A DNA stretch of 64,000 nt. Origin: Caproiciproducens sp. NJN-50. Its GTDB lineage: Bacteria > Bacillota > Clostridia > Oscillospirales > Acutalibacteraceae. The stretch lies in NCBI RefSeq assembly GCF_004103755.1, contig NZ_CP035283.1, positions 682,001-746,000 of the forward strand. Reading direction: 5' to 3'. Position numbers and translations under genes: made by a program. Positions 1 to 7,970 of this stretch are shown here, piece by piece. Below the pieces are notes generated by a model. The model saw only the letters and a program-made list of their open reading frames with translations. It ran no database searches and was not told the DNA's origin. Position 1 is the stretch's first letter. The number at the start of each line of letters is the position of its first letter.

Positions 1-439
1 TTGGAGCGTAGGCGGACGGTTTCAAAACCGCGCAGTTTCCCGCGGCGATGGCGCCGATCAGCGGTTCCAGGCACAGCATGAAAGGATAGTTCCATGGGGA
101 CATGATCAGGACCACTCCGTAGGGCTCCGGCATTTGGAAGCTCCTGGAATGAAACTGAGCCAGGGGAGTGTGGACCCTTCTGTTTTTCGCCCATCCCGGC
201 GTATGTTTCGCGACAAACCGCAGTTCGTCCAAAACCATTCCAAGCTCGGTCATGTAAGTTTCAAATTCAGACTTGTTCAGATCGGACTTCATGGCGGCGT
301 AAAGTTCCCGCTCTTTTTTGAGGATGGATGCCTTCAGTTTTTTCAGGGCGTCGATCCGGAACGGAACGGACTTGGTGGCGTTTGTAGCGAAGAAAGCCCG
401 CTGCGCCTCCATCGTTTCTTCGATGTTCATTTTTTTCAT
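1..439 (-). CDS. Aldehyde dehydrogenase, N-terminal part (truncated by window edge)
   Basis: NAD(P)-dependent oxidation of an aldehyde to the acid. Only the first 146 residues lie in the window; the reading frame runs off the left edge. The visible part matches the class 3-like aldehyde dehydrogenase family: an N-terminal helical region rich in Lys and Glu, then the conserved MSPWNYPF stretch at about residue 113 and GNCAVLKPSAYAP at about 133, which lines the NAD pocket (Asn of PWN and Lys of KPS). The catalytic Cys and Glu are outside the window. The gene starts six bases after the stop of the iron alcohol dehydrogenase, so the two are co-transcribed and probably act in sequence from alcohol to aldehyde to acid, or in reverse. 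ATG at 439 is used; a second ATG at 430 is possible because no strong ribosome site distinguishes them. Confidence 0.88.
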   Translation of the reverse strand, partial: MKKMNIEETMEAQRAFFATNATKSVPFRIDALKKLKASILKKERELYAAMKSDLNKSEFETYMTELGMVLDELRFVAKHTPGWAKNRRVHTPLAQFHSRSFQMPEPYGVVLIMSPWNYPFMLCLEPLIGAIAAGNCAVLKPSAYAP

Positions 440-445
440 CCCCGT

Positions 446-1630
446 TTAAAACGCTTTTTCCAGGATGTTCAGTACGTCCTGTTGGCCGACCTGCTTTGGG
501 TTGACGATCATGGCGCCGTCCTTCAGGGCAGCCTGCGCCACTTTTTCAAAATCTTCCCGTCTGGCTTTTGTTTCGCTCAGGCGCATGGGCAGGCCGCAGC
601 TTTCGTGGAATTCGGAAGTCATTTGCCGGATGAGGGATATGGTCCCGCGTCCTCTTTCTTCCCTGGGGGTGCCGGCGTAGATTTCATCGCCCGCAAGATA
701 GAGAAGCAGCTTTCCGTACAAGCCTTCCAGCACGTCAAAGTTGTACTCCATGCAGTACGGCATCAGAATGGTCATCGCCTCGCCGTGGGGGACATGGCAT
801 ACGCCCCCGAGGGCGTGCCCGATCGCGTGGATCATGCCGACCATGGAGTTGGAAAAGGCGGCTCCCGCCATGAATGCCGCGTTTGCCATGGCCTGACGGG
901 CTTTCACGTCCTTCCCGTTGTTTACCGCGGTCCGCAGATGGTCCCTTATGATCTCGAGCGCGCCCGCCGCGAACGCGTCGCTGACCGGGTTTTTCTGAAG
1001 GCAGGTATAGGCTTCCAGCGCGTGGCAGAGCGCGTCCATTCCGGTGGAGGCCGTGATGCGCGGAGGAAGCGTAAGGGTCATGCGCGGGTCGAGAACGGCG
1101 ACGTCGGGAAGAAGATGGTAGGAAATAAACTCCATTTTGATATTTTTGATCGGATCGAGAATGACGGCGACCATCGTGGATTCGGAGCCGGTTCCGGCTG
1201 TCGTGGGCACGGCGATGAAGGGAACCCGCTCCCCGCAGTCGATGGTTTCGCAGCCCATGACGTCCATGATGTTCCCAGCGTTCTGTGAGATCAGCATTCT
1301 CACGCCTTTGGCGGTGTCCAGCACGGAGCCGCCCCCGACCGCGATGATGCTGTCGCAGCCCAGGCTGCGGAACAGCGCCGCGATCTGGTTGACGACCAGC
1401 GAGGAGGAATCGGCGGGGATTTCCGTGAAGCTTCCGCCCGGAGTCATTCCGCCCGAAAGCAATGCGTCGGTTACAGTTTGCAGAGTTCCGATTTTTTTCA
1501 GTATCTGGTCGCTGAGCAAAAGAGGTTTTTTCGCCTTTAAATCCGCAAGCGCCCCCGGGATGTTCTCCAGCGCGAAATTCCCGGAAAGCAGCTTGGGCGG
1601 GTTGTAAAATTCATAATAATCCGGCAGCAA
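446..1630 (-). CDS. Iron-containing alcohol dehydrogenase
   Basis: Group III (Fe-ADH) NAD(P)-dependent dehydrogenase of 394 residues, the usual length. The nucleotide-binding signature GGGSVLDTAKG lies at about residue 98. The metal ligands typical of the family are visible: Asp and His in TGMDALCHALEAY near residue 195-205 and the two histidines of MIHAIGHALGG near 265-272. It starts with TTG at 1630, preceded six bases upstream by GAGGTGA. It is the middle gene of a three-gene minus-strand operon with an SCP2-like protein and an aldehyde dehydrogenase. Substrate cannot be told from sequence; Fe-ADHs in this context reduce aldehydes to alcohols in fermentation or oxidise diols and long-chain alcohols. 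Confidence 0.93.
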   Translation of the reverse strand: MLPDYYEFYNPPKLLSGNFALENIPGALADLKAKKPLLLSDQILKKIGTLQTVTDALLSGGMTPGGSFTEIPADSSSLVVNQIAALFRSLGCDSIIAVGGGSVLDTAKGVRMLISQNAGNIMDVMGCETIDCGERVPFIAVPTTAGTGSESTMVAVILDPIKNIKMEFISYHLLPDVAVLDPRMTLTLPPRITASTGMDALCHALEAYTCLQKNPVSDAFAAGALEIIRDHLRTAVNNGKDVKARQAMANAAFMAGAAFSNSMVGMIHAIGHALGGVCHVPHGEAMTILMPYCMEYNFDVLEGLYGKLLLYLAGDEIYAGTPREERGRGTISLIRQMTSEFHESCGLPMRLSETKARREDFEKVAQAALKDGAMIVNPKQVGQQDVLNILEKAF

Positions 1631-1641
1631 ATCACGTCACC

Positions 1642-2112
1642 TCAAATATTCAATATCGCGTGCCAATAGACGGAAACAGGGGAAATCTCTTTTTTAGGCA
1701 TCGCTTTTAAAATCTTTCTGGCGATAAATCCGGGGAAGAGGTATGCTTCGATGATTTCCACGCAATGGACGAAGGACATGCAGTCGGCGATGCTGCCCCG
1801 CAGGGTAAAGCGATGCTGGGAATACGCCTGCGCCACGCCGATCTGGCCGCTCAGGACCAAAAATGCCGCGTCGATGTTCCGGAATTCGATCGTCATGTCG
1901 GCCTCGGAAAATTTCTGCTTTCCCAGCCGCTCGATTCCCTTTTCCGTATGGCTCAGGCAGATTCCGGGACCCTGCCGCGTCGCGTTCATGCAAATTTTAA
2001 ACCCGGCTTTCCAGCCGTCCACTTCCCGGCGGACCGTTTCATCGTACCGGTAGAGGACCTGAAAAGCCCGGTACAAGAAAAAAAGCACGACTCGTGAAAT
2101 TCCCCGTTTCAT
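1642..2112 (-). CDS. SCP2 sterol-binding-domain-like protein
   Basis: Small 156-residue protein without signal peptide or clear transmembrane span, although residues 7-20 are hydrophobic. The middle and C-terminal part (an acidic beta region at residues 70-85, then VLSGQIGVAQA at about 86 and a helix ending FIARKILK) resembles the SCP2 family, whose members form a hydrophobic pocket for lipid-like ligands. It is the first gene of the operon with the iron alcohol dehydrogenase 11 bases downstream and the aldehyde dehydrogenase. A carrier or scaffold for a hydrophobic aldehyde or alcohol substrate is a reasonable inference, not shown. No strong ribosome site precedes the ATG, so the start is tentative. 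Confidence 0.55.
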   Translation of the reverse strand: MKRGISRVVLFFLYRAFQVLYRYDETVRREVDGWKAGFKICMNATRQGPGICLSHTEKGIERLGKQKFSEADMTIEFRNIDAAFLVLSGQIGVAQAYSQHRFTLRGSIADCMSFVHCVEIIEAYLFPGFIARKILKAMPKKEISPVSVYWHAILNI

Positions 2113-2551
2113 GCTGTTGCCAATTCTTTTTGACGTACTGATTCTGAAGTTGATAAAGATCCCTCACTTTCTGCATGCTGTGAAAACATATTTAAAATCA
2201 GGCTTCAAGCCACAGGCGGATCGCACCGCTCCAGTGTTCCGGCGGCATTTCCATCCGATCTTCCCGGAAGGAAAAGAAATCATTTCCAATTACGATTGTA
2301 TACCTTTTTCTGGACAGGAACAACCGTTACCTGCTGTCGGGATCAAATTTATTTGTACCTTTCGCCGGCCTCCCGCCCGGCCGCGCGGCAACCGATCGCG
2401 CGTTTGGCAGGGCCTGATGCGTACGAATGAATGCAGAAAATTTTTTGCGGGAGAAATGCACGGCTGCCGATCGGATTCACTCCGAACGGCTTTGCACTCC
2501 GATCATTTTTTGCTATAATTGAATCATGATCTTTGAGGGAGGGATAATTCG
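2113..2551. other. Divergent intergenic region
   Basis: A 439-base stretch between the minus-strand SCP2/alcohol dehydrogenase operon and the plus-strand sulfur genes. Open frames on both strands lack ribosome sites and family resemblance and are not called. The only supported element is the sigma-A promoter at its right end. No obvious promoter was found for the minus-strand operon, and no riboswitch fold was recognised. Confidence 0.6.
2492..2519 (+). promoter_or_regulatory. Sigma-A promoter of the sulfur island
   Basis: TTGCAC (2492-2497), 16-base spacer and a perfect TATAAT (2514-2519). Transcription would start near 2527, giving a leader of about 25 bases that carries the GAGGGAGGG ribosome site of the first YeeE/YedE gene. 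Confidence 0.7.
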
Positions 2552-3250
2552 ATGTCATCCGACGAAATGAATGAACTGATACAAAAGAGGCAAAAAGCCA
2601 GAATTGTTCAGAAGAAGAATCAGATTCCATACGCGGCGGTTCTGTTGGTTCTTGCGTGCGCGTGCGCGGGCTTCCTCTGGGTGGATGTCCGCGAAGATAC
2701 GGTTTTCTGGGTTCTGGGCATCGCGTTCGGATTTGTGATGCGGGATTCCCGCTTCTGCTTCGCGTCGACTTTTCGGGACGTCTTCCTTGTCAGGAATACG
2801 AAGCTGATGCGCGCTCTGATCCTTTCGCTGATGGTCAGCACCGTGGGATTCGCCGTGATTCAATCCGGTTATCTGAGAAGCCACCCGGACGCGGGCTATT
2901 CCGACATCCCCGGGATTCTGAACTCCGTCGGGCCGCACACCGCGATCGGCGCGTTCCTTTTCGGCATCGGCATGGCACTGGCCGGCGGATGCGCGGCCAG
3001 TGTGCTGATGAGAATCGGAGAAGGCCATGTGCTGCCGCTGATTACCCTTCTGGGGTTTCTGATCGGCACTGTGATGGGGGCGAGGGATTACCCGTTCTGG
3101 TACGACCGTATCATTCAGAACTGCGCCGTCGTGTATTTCCCTGAATACATGGATTTTGGTACCGCCGTCATGCTGCAGATCGCCGTTCTGGCCGGCTTGT
3201 ATGGCTTGGCTTCGTGGTACCAGAAAAGAATGACGGAGACGGAACGATAG
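2552..3250 (+). CDS. YeeE/YedE (DUF395) family sulfur transporter, half-size protein
   Basis: Integral membrane protein of 232 residues from the YeeE/YedE family, members of which import thiosulfate or related sulfur species and pass sulfur to TusA-type proteins. About five or six hydrophobic segments are visible after a short basic N-terminus. The family signature with a functional Cys is present as GMALAGGCAASVLMRIGEG at about residue 140, and another Cys lies in RDSRFCFAS at about 68. GGGAGGG eight bases before the ATG supports the start. The TusA gene begins ten bases after the stop, and a second YeeE/YedE gene follows it, so the three form an operon. The two half-size proteins probably assemble into one transporter equivalent to the double-length protein encoded at 7971-9257. 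Confidence 0.88.
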   Translation: MSSDEMNELIQKRQKARIVQKKNQIPYAAVLLVLACACAGFLWVDVREDTVFWVLGIAFGFVMRDSRFCFASTFRDVFLVRNTKLMRALILSLMVSTVGFAVIQSGYLRSHPDAGYSDIPGILNSVGPHTAIGAFLFGIGMALAGGCAASVLMRIGEGHVLPLITLLGFLIGTVMGARDYPFWYDRIIQNCAVVYFPEYMDFGTAVMLQIAVLAGLYGLASWYQKRMTETER

Positions 3251-3260
3251 GAGAGTGTTC

Positions 3261-3485
3261 ATGGAAGTCAGAGATTTGGATTGTTTGTATGAGGTTTGTC
3301 CGATTCCTTTAATCAAAGCGGTCAAGGAACTGAAAAAAATGGTCTCCGGGGATATTCTGGTGGTTCATTCGGACGAAAGCTGCGTCGGGGTGATGATGGA
3401 AGAATGGGCGGAACAGAATCACTATTCCATCAAAATCGTGGAGCCGAAGGACGGCGAGTGGGAAATTTATCTTCAAAAGCCATAA
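3261..3485 (+). CDS. TusA-family sulfurtransferase
   Basis: A 74-residue sulfur carrier of the TusA/SirA fold. The diagnostic CPIP motif is at residues 13-16, with Cys13 the predicted persulfide-forming residue; an extra Cys8 precedes it and a Cys sits in SDESCVG near residue 44. ATG 3261 is chosen because GGAGAG lies just upstream at 3250-3255; an in-frame GTG at 3255 overlaps that site. TusA proteins next to YeeE/YedE transporters accept sulfur on the cytoplasmic side and relay it to biosynthesis. Its position between the two transporter halves strongly supports that job here. Confidence 0.92.
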   Translation: MEVRDLDCLYEVCPIPLIKAVKELKKMVSGDILVVHSDESCVGVMMEEWAEQNHYSIKIVEPKDGEWEIYLQKP

Positions 3486-3511
3486 TTTTTGGAAAGGACG
3501 GGACAGAGCCG

Positions 3512-4030
3512 ATGAAACGATGGCTGAAAACGGCTTGGCCGTACTGGGCGGGAGGAATTCTGCTCGGCGCGCTGAATGTTCTGCTGCTTGCTTCAAGCGG
3601 AACCGTGTGGCAGGTTTCCGGAGGTTACCTTCTCTGGGCGGGAGGAATCCTCGAGTGGTTCGGCGTCAAACCGTTCCAATGGGATTATTTTCGGCTTTAC
3701 AATACGAGATACGATGAGATTATCTCCGGCAACTCCGCTTTTTTCAACCAATATACCCTCTTGAATCTGGGAGTCGTTTTCGGTGCGCTCATTGCGGCAC
3801 TGCTGGCTTCCCAATTTAAGTTGGGAAAAATCAAAAACGGAAAACAGGCCGCGTATGCTCTTCTCGGAGGAATTCTGATGGGCTACGGCTCCAGGCTGAC
3901 CGGGGGATGCAATATCGGCAGCTTTTTCAGCGGGATTCCGTCCTTTTCCCTGCACGCCTGGGTGTTCTGGATCTTTGTCTCCCTGGGCGCGTGGGCGGGG
4001 ACGAAACTCCTGATCAAGATTGTGACATAG
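3512..4030 (+). CDS. YeeE/YedE (DUF395) family sulfur transporter, second half-size protein
   Basis: Membrane protein of 172 residues with about four hydrophobic segments, corresponding to the C-terminal half of full-length YeeE/YedE proteins. The signature GYGSRLTGGCNIGSFFSGI at about residue 128 carries the conserved Cys and matches GFGTRLSNGCNVGALYTPI in the double-length homologue at 7971-9257. The upstream frame remains open but the natural start is ATG 3512, preceded by GGAAAGGACGGGACAG. It is the third gene of the yeeE-tusA-yeeE operon and ends seven bases before the stop of the convergent LysR gene. Confidence 0.87.
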   Translation: MKRWLKTAWPYWAGGILLGALNVLLLASSGTVWQVSGGYLLWAGGILEWFGVKPFQWDYFRLYNTRYDEIISGNSAFFNQYTLLNLGVVFGALIAALLASQFKLGKIKNGKQAAYALLGGILMGYGSRLTGGCNIGSFFSGIPSFSLHAWVFWIFVSLGAWAGTKLLIKIVT

Positions 4031-4036
4031 GCCGAT

Positions 4037-4927
4037 TCAGCAAAACCCGCGCCGGTTGGAGTGGATGAATTCAATAAAATTCTTCTCCTGCCCGGACAAA
4101 ACGGAATCCTTTCGGTAAGCCATATTGTAATTGAAAACAATTTTCAGCCGGTCGATTTCAATCTGCTCCAGAGTGCCCTCCTTCAGCTCTTTTTTAATCA
4201 TCAGCTTCGGCAGAAACGAAAAACCGTTCCCCGCCGAAACGGAGGATTTGATCGCTCCGGGGGAGTCCAGATGATAAATTACATGCAGCTGATCCAAGCT
4301 GACGCTTTCTTTCTGCAGGGCCTTTTCCAGCAGATACCCGGTGCTGGAGGTCTTTTCCCGCAGAATCAGCGGCAGCCTTTTTAATTTCTCCAGGTCGATT
4401 TTCTTTTGACCGCCGCAAGAATGTCCGACAAGAACAAGCTCATCCGAAATGATCGTCCTGGCGATGACTTCGCCCATTCTGGGATGGTCCTGAATGATTC
4501 CCAGGCCGATGGTATGGTCCAGCAGCCTTTCAATCACCTCGGTGGAATTCATCAGTTTGACCTGGATATCGACATCATCGTAAAACTTTTTGAAAATATA
4601 GATGCTGCAGGGAAGGGCAAACTCTCCGACGGCATAACAGGAGCCGATGTTAAGCTTCGGATGGTTCTCCTGCAGGTTTTTCAAGTCCCTTTTAATATTG
4701 CCCTTCAGGGAGAGAATCGTGACCGCGTAGTTGTAGACGACTTTTCCCTCTTCCGTCAGCCGCACTCCTTTATTGCTGCGGTCCAACAGCTTGGTCCCCA
4801 TCTCGTTTTCCAGACTTTTCAGCTGAAGGCTCAGCCCGGGCTGCGTCAGATGGAGGGCGACGGCGGCCTTGGAAATACTGTTGTATTTGACCGTGGTATA
4901 AAACGATTCCAGGTATTGGAAGTCCAT
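4037..4927 (-). CDS. LysR-family transcriptional regulator of the sulfur island
   Basis: A 296-residue LysR regulator: N-terminal winged helix-turn-helix (residues 1-60, with SISKAAVALHLTQPGLSLQLKSLE) and a periplasmic-binding-like effector domain from about 90. The longer open frame starts at 5032, but MDFQYLESFYTTVKY is the typical LysR beginning, so ATG 4927 is used. The gene sits between the yeeE-tusA-yeeE operon and the divergently transcribed ABC importer. By the usual LysR arrangement it controls the importer from the 235-base intergenic region and may respond to a sulfur metabolite, as CysB and CysL do. That ligand is inferred from context only. Confidence 0.9.
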   Translation of the reverse strand: MDFQYLESFYTTVKYNSISKAAVALHLTQPGLSLQLKSLENEMGTKLLDRSNKGVRLTEEGKVVYNYAVTILSLKGNIKRDLKNLQENHPKLNIGSCYAVGEFALPCSIYIFKKFYDDVDIQVKLMNSTEVIERLLDHTIGLGIIQDHPRMGEVIARTIISDELVLVGHSCGGQKKIDLEKLKRLPLILREKTSSTGYLLEKALQKESVSLDQLHVIYHLDSPGAIKSSVSAGNGFSFLPKLMIKKELKEGTLEQIEIDRLKIVFNYNMAYRKDSVLSGQEKNFIEFIHSNRRGFC

Positions 4928-5162
4928 ATGTTTCACATCCAAATGAATAATCAACTCTATTGTAGCATTGCTTTCCGAAAAAAGAAAGGCCGGGGGAAAA
5001 GCGCCATAGTGAATTCTTATGCAGGATAACAAAGGCTTATTAGGAATCGGAGTAACTTTGTACTATAATTAACAGAGAGATTGAGATTAAATTAACAAGG
5101 GCTTTGACCCCCGTTGTTGATTCTTATGGATTTCGGCGGGCGGAGGGGTGGAGGCGGTGAAG

Positions 5163-5945
5163 ATGTATTCGGATCGTAAGATTGCGTTTGAGAAGCTTCT
5201 GACGGCGGGTACGATCGCAGTCATTTTCGCGGTGTGGTTTACGGCGACCGGTTTCGGGTGGGTTGACCCAAAGCTGGTACCGCCGCCCCAGTCCGTCTGG
5301 AGCGCTTTTCTTGATATTGCGCAGAACGGCTACCGAAATCACACTCTTTTCCAGCACATTGGGGCCAGTCTGGGGAGACTGCTTACGGCGTTTCTGCTTG
5401 CCGCTGCCGCCGCCGTCCCGCTTGGGCTGGCAAGCGGGTTCCATTCCGGGATACGGGCCGCTCTGGAACCTGTGGTCGAATTTTACAGGCCGCTTCCGCC
5501 TCTCGCGTATTATACGATTCTGGTCCTTTGGCTGGGAATAGAGGACCAGTCCAAGGTTGCGCTTCTGTTTCTGGCCTGTTTTGCGCCGATCTATGTTTCC
5601 TGTGTTTCCGCAGTGCTTAAAATCAATGAGGATTATTTAAACTGCGCGTACGCGGCTGGCGCGAGCCGATGGCAGGTGTTTGTTCACGTTGTTTTTCCGG
5701 CCTGTCTGCCCGATGTGCTGACAGGGCTTCGCACGGCTCTCGGAGTCGGGTATACGACTCTGGTGTCGGCTGAAATGGTCGCCGCGACTTCCGGCCTGGG
5801 CTGGATGGTCCTGGATGCAAGCCGGATTCTAAGGAGCGATATCACCTTCCTGGGAATCATCATTATGGGAATCACAGGGATCCTGATGGACAGAGGGCTC
5901 AGGCTTTTGGAGCGGGGGCTGGTTCCCTGGAAAGGAAAGGAGTAA
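5163..5945 (+). CDS. ABC transporter permease, SsuC/TauC-like
   Basis: Inner-membrane permease of 260 residues with about six transmembrane segments. The family EAA loop with a central Gly is seen as YAAGASRWQVFVHVVFPACLPDVLTGLRTA from about residue 167, the contact site for the ATPase. ATG 5163 is chosen because GGAGG (5150-5154) lies eight bases upstream; in-frame GTG codons at 5148 and 5157 overlap this site. It is the first gene of a permease, binding protein and ATPase operon (spacings 4 and 21 bases) of the nitrate/sulfonate/taurine importer class. Lying between YeeE/YedE genes, it likely imports an organosulfur compound or sulfur oxyanion. No SsuD or TauD oxygenase is nearby, consistent with an anaerobe. 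Confidence 0.9.
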   Translation: MYSDRKIAFEKLLTAGTIAVIFAVWFTATGFGWVDPKLVPPPQSVWSAFLDIAQNGYRNHTLFQHIGASLGRLLTAFLLAAAAAVPLGLASGFHSGIRAALEPVVEFYRPLPPLAYYTILVLWLGIEDQSKVALLFLACFAPIYVSCVSAVLKINEDYLNCAYAAGASRWQVFVHVVFPACLPDVLTGLRTALGVGYTTLVSAEMVAATSGLGWMVLDASRILRSDITFLGIIIMGITGILMDRGLRLLERGLVPWKGKE

Positions 5946-5949
5946 AAGC

Positions 5950-6993
5950 GTGCGGAACTATTTACTCAGCGCCGCCGCCGTTGCGCTTTCGGCGGTTTTG
6001 GCGTTTACAGGCTGTTCAAAAACGGAAAAACCGGCAGGGGGCGAAGCCGGGACGGATTCGCCCGGTCTGCCCGAAATCGTGACGATCGGGACACAGCAGA
6101 TGCCGGACGATGAAGGCGTCGCCATCGCGAAGGGCTACTTTCAGAAAGAGCTCGGCGTAAAAGTGAATATTATGGAATTTCAGGCCGGGGACATCCGGAA
6201 TGCCATGATCGCGAAAAACATTGATTTTGCCCTTCTGGGTTCTTCTTCGGCCGCCCTCGGGATCGCAAGCGGAATGGAGGTCGAACTGATTTGGGTCCAC
6301 GAGGTTTTGGGGGACGCGGAACAACTGGTTGCCCGGGACGGCTCCGGCATCCGGTCTCTTCAGGACCTGAAGGGGAAAAAGGTCGCGACGGCTTTTACCT
6401 CGACTTCGCATTACAGCCTTTTAAGGGCGATGCAGAGGGACGGCATTTCGGAAAAAGACGTCACGCTGCTCGATATGCAGATGCCGGACATTTATGCGGC
6501 GTGGCAAAGGGGAAATATCGACGCGGCTTACGCCTGGGAACCAACGCTCTCCAAGCTTCTGGAAAGCGGTAAGACGATCCTTTCCAGCAAGGATATGGCG
6601 GCCAAAGGGGTCGTGACGTCAAATGTGGAGATCGTCCGAAAAGAATTTGCGCGGCGCTATCCCGAAATTGTCAAAAAATATATCAAAGCCCTGAATGAGG
6701 CGGTCGAACTGTACCGGCAGCATCCCGATGAAGCGGTTGGGGCCGTCTCAAAGGCTCTGAGTCTTTCCGAAGAAGAGGCGAAGAAACAGATGCAGGGATC
6801 CGTCTGGCTGGATGCCAAAGAGCAGCTCGCTCCCGAATATCTCGGAACAAGCACCCAAAAGGGCGGCATTGTAAATTCGATGAAGGATACGGCTGATTTC
6901 CTGTATGAACAGAAAAGCCTGGCCTCTGAACCGAAGACCGGGACGTTTGAACAGGCCGTCAACCCGTCCTATGTGGAACAGGCGTTGCAATAG
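5950..6993 (+). CDS. ABC transporter substrate-binding lipoprotein, SsuA/TauA-like
   Basis: A 347-residue extracytoplasmic binding protein starting with GTG 5950 behind AAAGGAG. The N-terminus is a lipoprotein signal peptide with lipobox LAFTGC at residues 18-23, so the mature protein is anchored at Cys23. The following low-complexity linker leads into an NMT1/ThiY-like periplasmic-binding fold (GTQQMPDDEGVAIAKGYF, then LLGSSSAALGIASGMEVELIWV). This is the fold used by nitrate, taurine, sulfonate and thiamine-precursor importers. The sulfur context favours a sulfonate-like ligand; thiamine precursors or nitrate cannot be excluded. Confidence 0.9.
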   Translation: MRNYLLSAAAVALSAVLAFTGCSKTEKPAGGEAGTDSPGLPEIVTIGTQQMPDDEGVAIAKGYFQKELGVKVNIMEFQAGDIRNAMIAKNIDFALLGSSSAALGIASGMEVELIWVHEVLGDAEQLVARDGSGIRSLQDLKGKKVATAFTSTSHYSLLRAMQRDGISEKDVTLLDMQMPDIYAAWQRGNIDAAYAWEPTLSKLLESGKTILSSKDMAAKGVVTSNVEIVRKEFARRYPEIVKKYIKALNEAVELYRQHPDEAVGAVSKALSLSEEEAKKQMQGSVWLDAKEQLAPEYLGTSTQKGGIVNSMKDTADFLYEQKSLASEPKTGTFEQAVNPSYVEQALQ

Positions 6994-7014
6994 GACACAG
7001 CGGGAGGATTCTGT

Positions 7015-7821
7015 GTGGATCGGATACAGTATGAGCGGACGGGACCGCTGCTTTCCCTGACCGGCGTGGGATTTCGCTATCCCGGCAAAAAAGACGAGGT
7101 CACGGCACTGCGGGAGATCAGTTTTACCATGGAAACGGGAGAGTTCCTGTGCGTGCTCGGTCCGTCCGGATGCGGAAAAAGCACCCTGCTGAAGCTGATC
7201 GCGGGGTTCCTGAAGCCGACCGAGGGGGAAATCCGGATGGAGGGTCGTCCGGTCCGGGGACCGGACTGGCACCGCGGAGTTGTTTTTCAGGTGCCTACCC
7301 TGTATTCCTGGCTGAACGTGAGGGACAACATCGCTTTCGGTCTTAAAATGAGAAGGCTTCCAAAAGAACAAATCCGAAATGCGGCGCAAAAGTATATCGG
7401 ACTGGTCGGCCTGAAAGGATTTGAAGAGAAAAAGCCCTATGAGCTTTCCGGCGGCATGAAGCAGAGGGTATCGCTCGCGAGGGCTCTGGCGAACCAGCCG
7501 GAGATTCTGCTGATGGATGAGCCGCTCGGCGCGCTGGACGCGCTGACGAGGCAGAACATGCAGGCACTGGTCCGCAGGATCTGGCGGGAGACCGGCAACA
7601 CCGTTCTTCTCATCACGCACGACGTGGACGAAGCGCTGGCTCTTGGCACGAGAATCATGGTTCTTTCCAGCAGGCCGGGCAGGATCCTGAATGAATTCCA
7701 CCCGGATTTTACCCGCCGGTACCTCGGCGAAGACGGCGAGAAGATCAGATATCTGCCGGAGTACAGGGAACTCCGGGGGAGAATTCTGAGTGAAATCATC
7801 GGGGAAAACGGGACGGAATAA
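7015..7821 (+). CDS. ABC transporter ATP-binding protein, SsuB/TauB-like
   Basis: ATPase subunit of 268 residues, GTG start with GGGAGG seven bases upstream. All ABC motifs are intact: Walker A GPSGCGKST at about residue 52, Q-loop at VVFQVPTLYSW, signature LSGGMKQR at about 144, Walker B ILLMDEPLGALD at about 165 and the switch His in LLITHDVDEAL. It completes the operon with the permease and binding protein upstream and energises uptake. The following 149 bases before the next YeeE/YedE gene carry short inverted repeats, so that gene may have its own promoter. Confidence 0.93.
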   Translation: MDRIQYERTGPLLSLTGVGFRYPGKKDEVTALREISFTMETGEFLCVLGPSGCGKSTLLKLIAGFLKPTEGEIRMEGRPVRGPDWHRGVVFQVPTLYSWLNVRDNIAFGLKMRRLPKEQIRNAAQKYIGLVGLKGFEEKKPYELSGGMKQRVSLARALANQPEILLMDEPLGALDALTRQNMQALVRRIWRETGNTVLLITHDVDEALALGTRIMVLSSRPGRILNEFHPDFTRRYLGEDGEKIRYLPEYRELRGRILSEIIGENGTE

Positions 7822-7864
7822 AGCGGTCCGGCCCCCAAAAATCAGGCAGGCCAGCATACAAATT

Positions 7865-7878
7865 GTTAATTTGTTAAC
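7865..7878. promoter_or_regulatory. Candidate operator, inverted repeat GTTAA-TTTG-TTAAC
   Basis: A 14-base inverted repeat between the ABC ATPase gene and the double-length YeeE/YedE gene. A second repeat, GTGATT...AATCAC, follows about 30 bases later. Both are candidates for regulator binding; no regulator can be assigned. Confidence 0.3.
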
Positions 7879-7970
7879 GATATCAGCCATAAATTCTGCC
7901 GCGAAAGGATGTGATTGGGGGACAAATCACGGTAAGACTGTCGGCCATATGAAAAGTTAGGAGTGGTGTT

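Noticed and set aside
134..1288. Long plus-strand open frame opposite the iron alcohol dehydrogenase
   Set aside because: It is the shadow of two well-recognised minus-strand dehydrogenase genes, has no ribosome site and resembles no family.
2349..2630. Small frames on both strands between 2113 and 2630
   Set aside because: No ribosome sites, no family resemblance, and one overlaps the supported start of the YeeE/YedE gene on the other strand.
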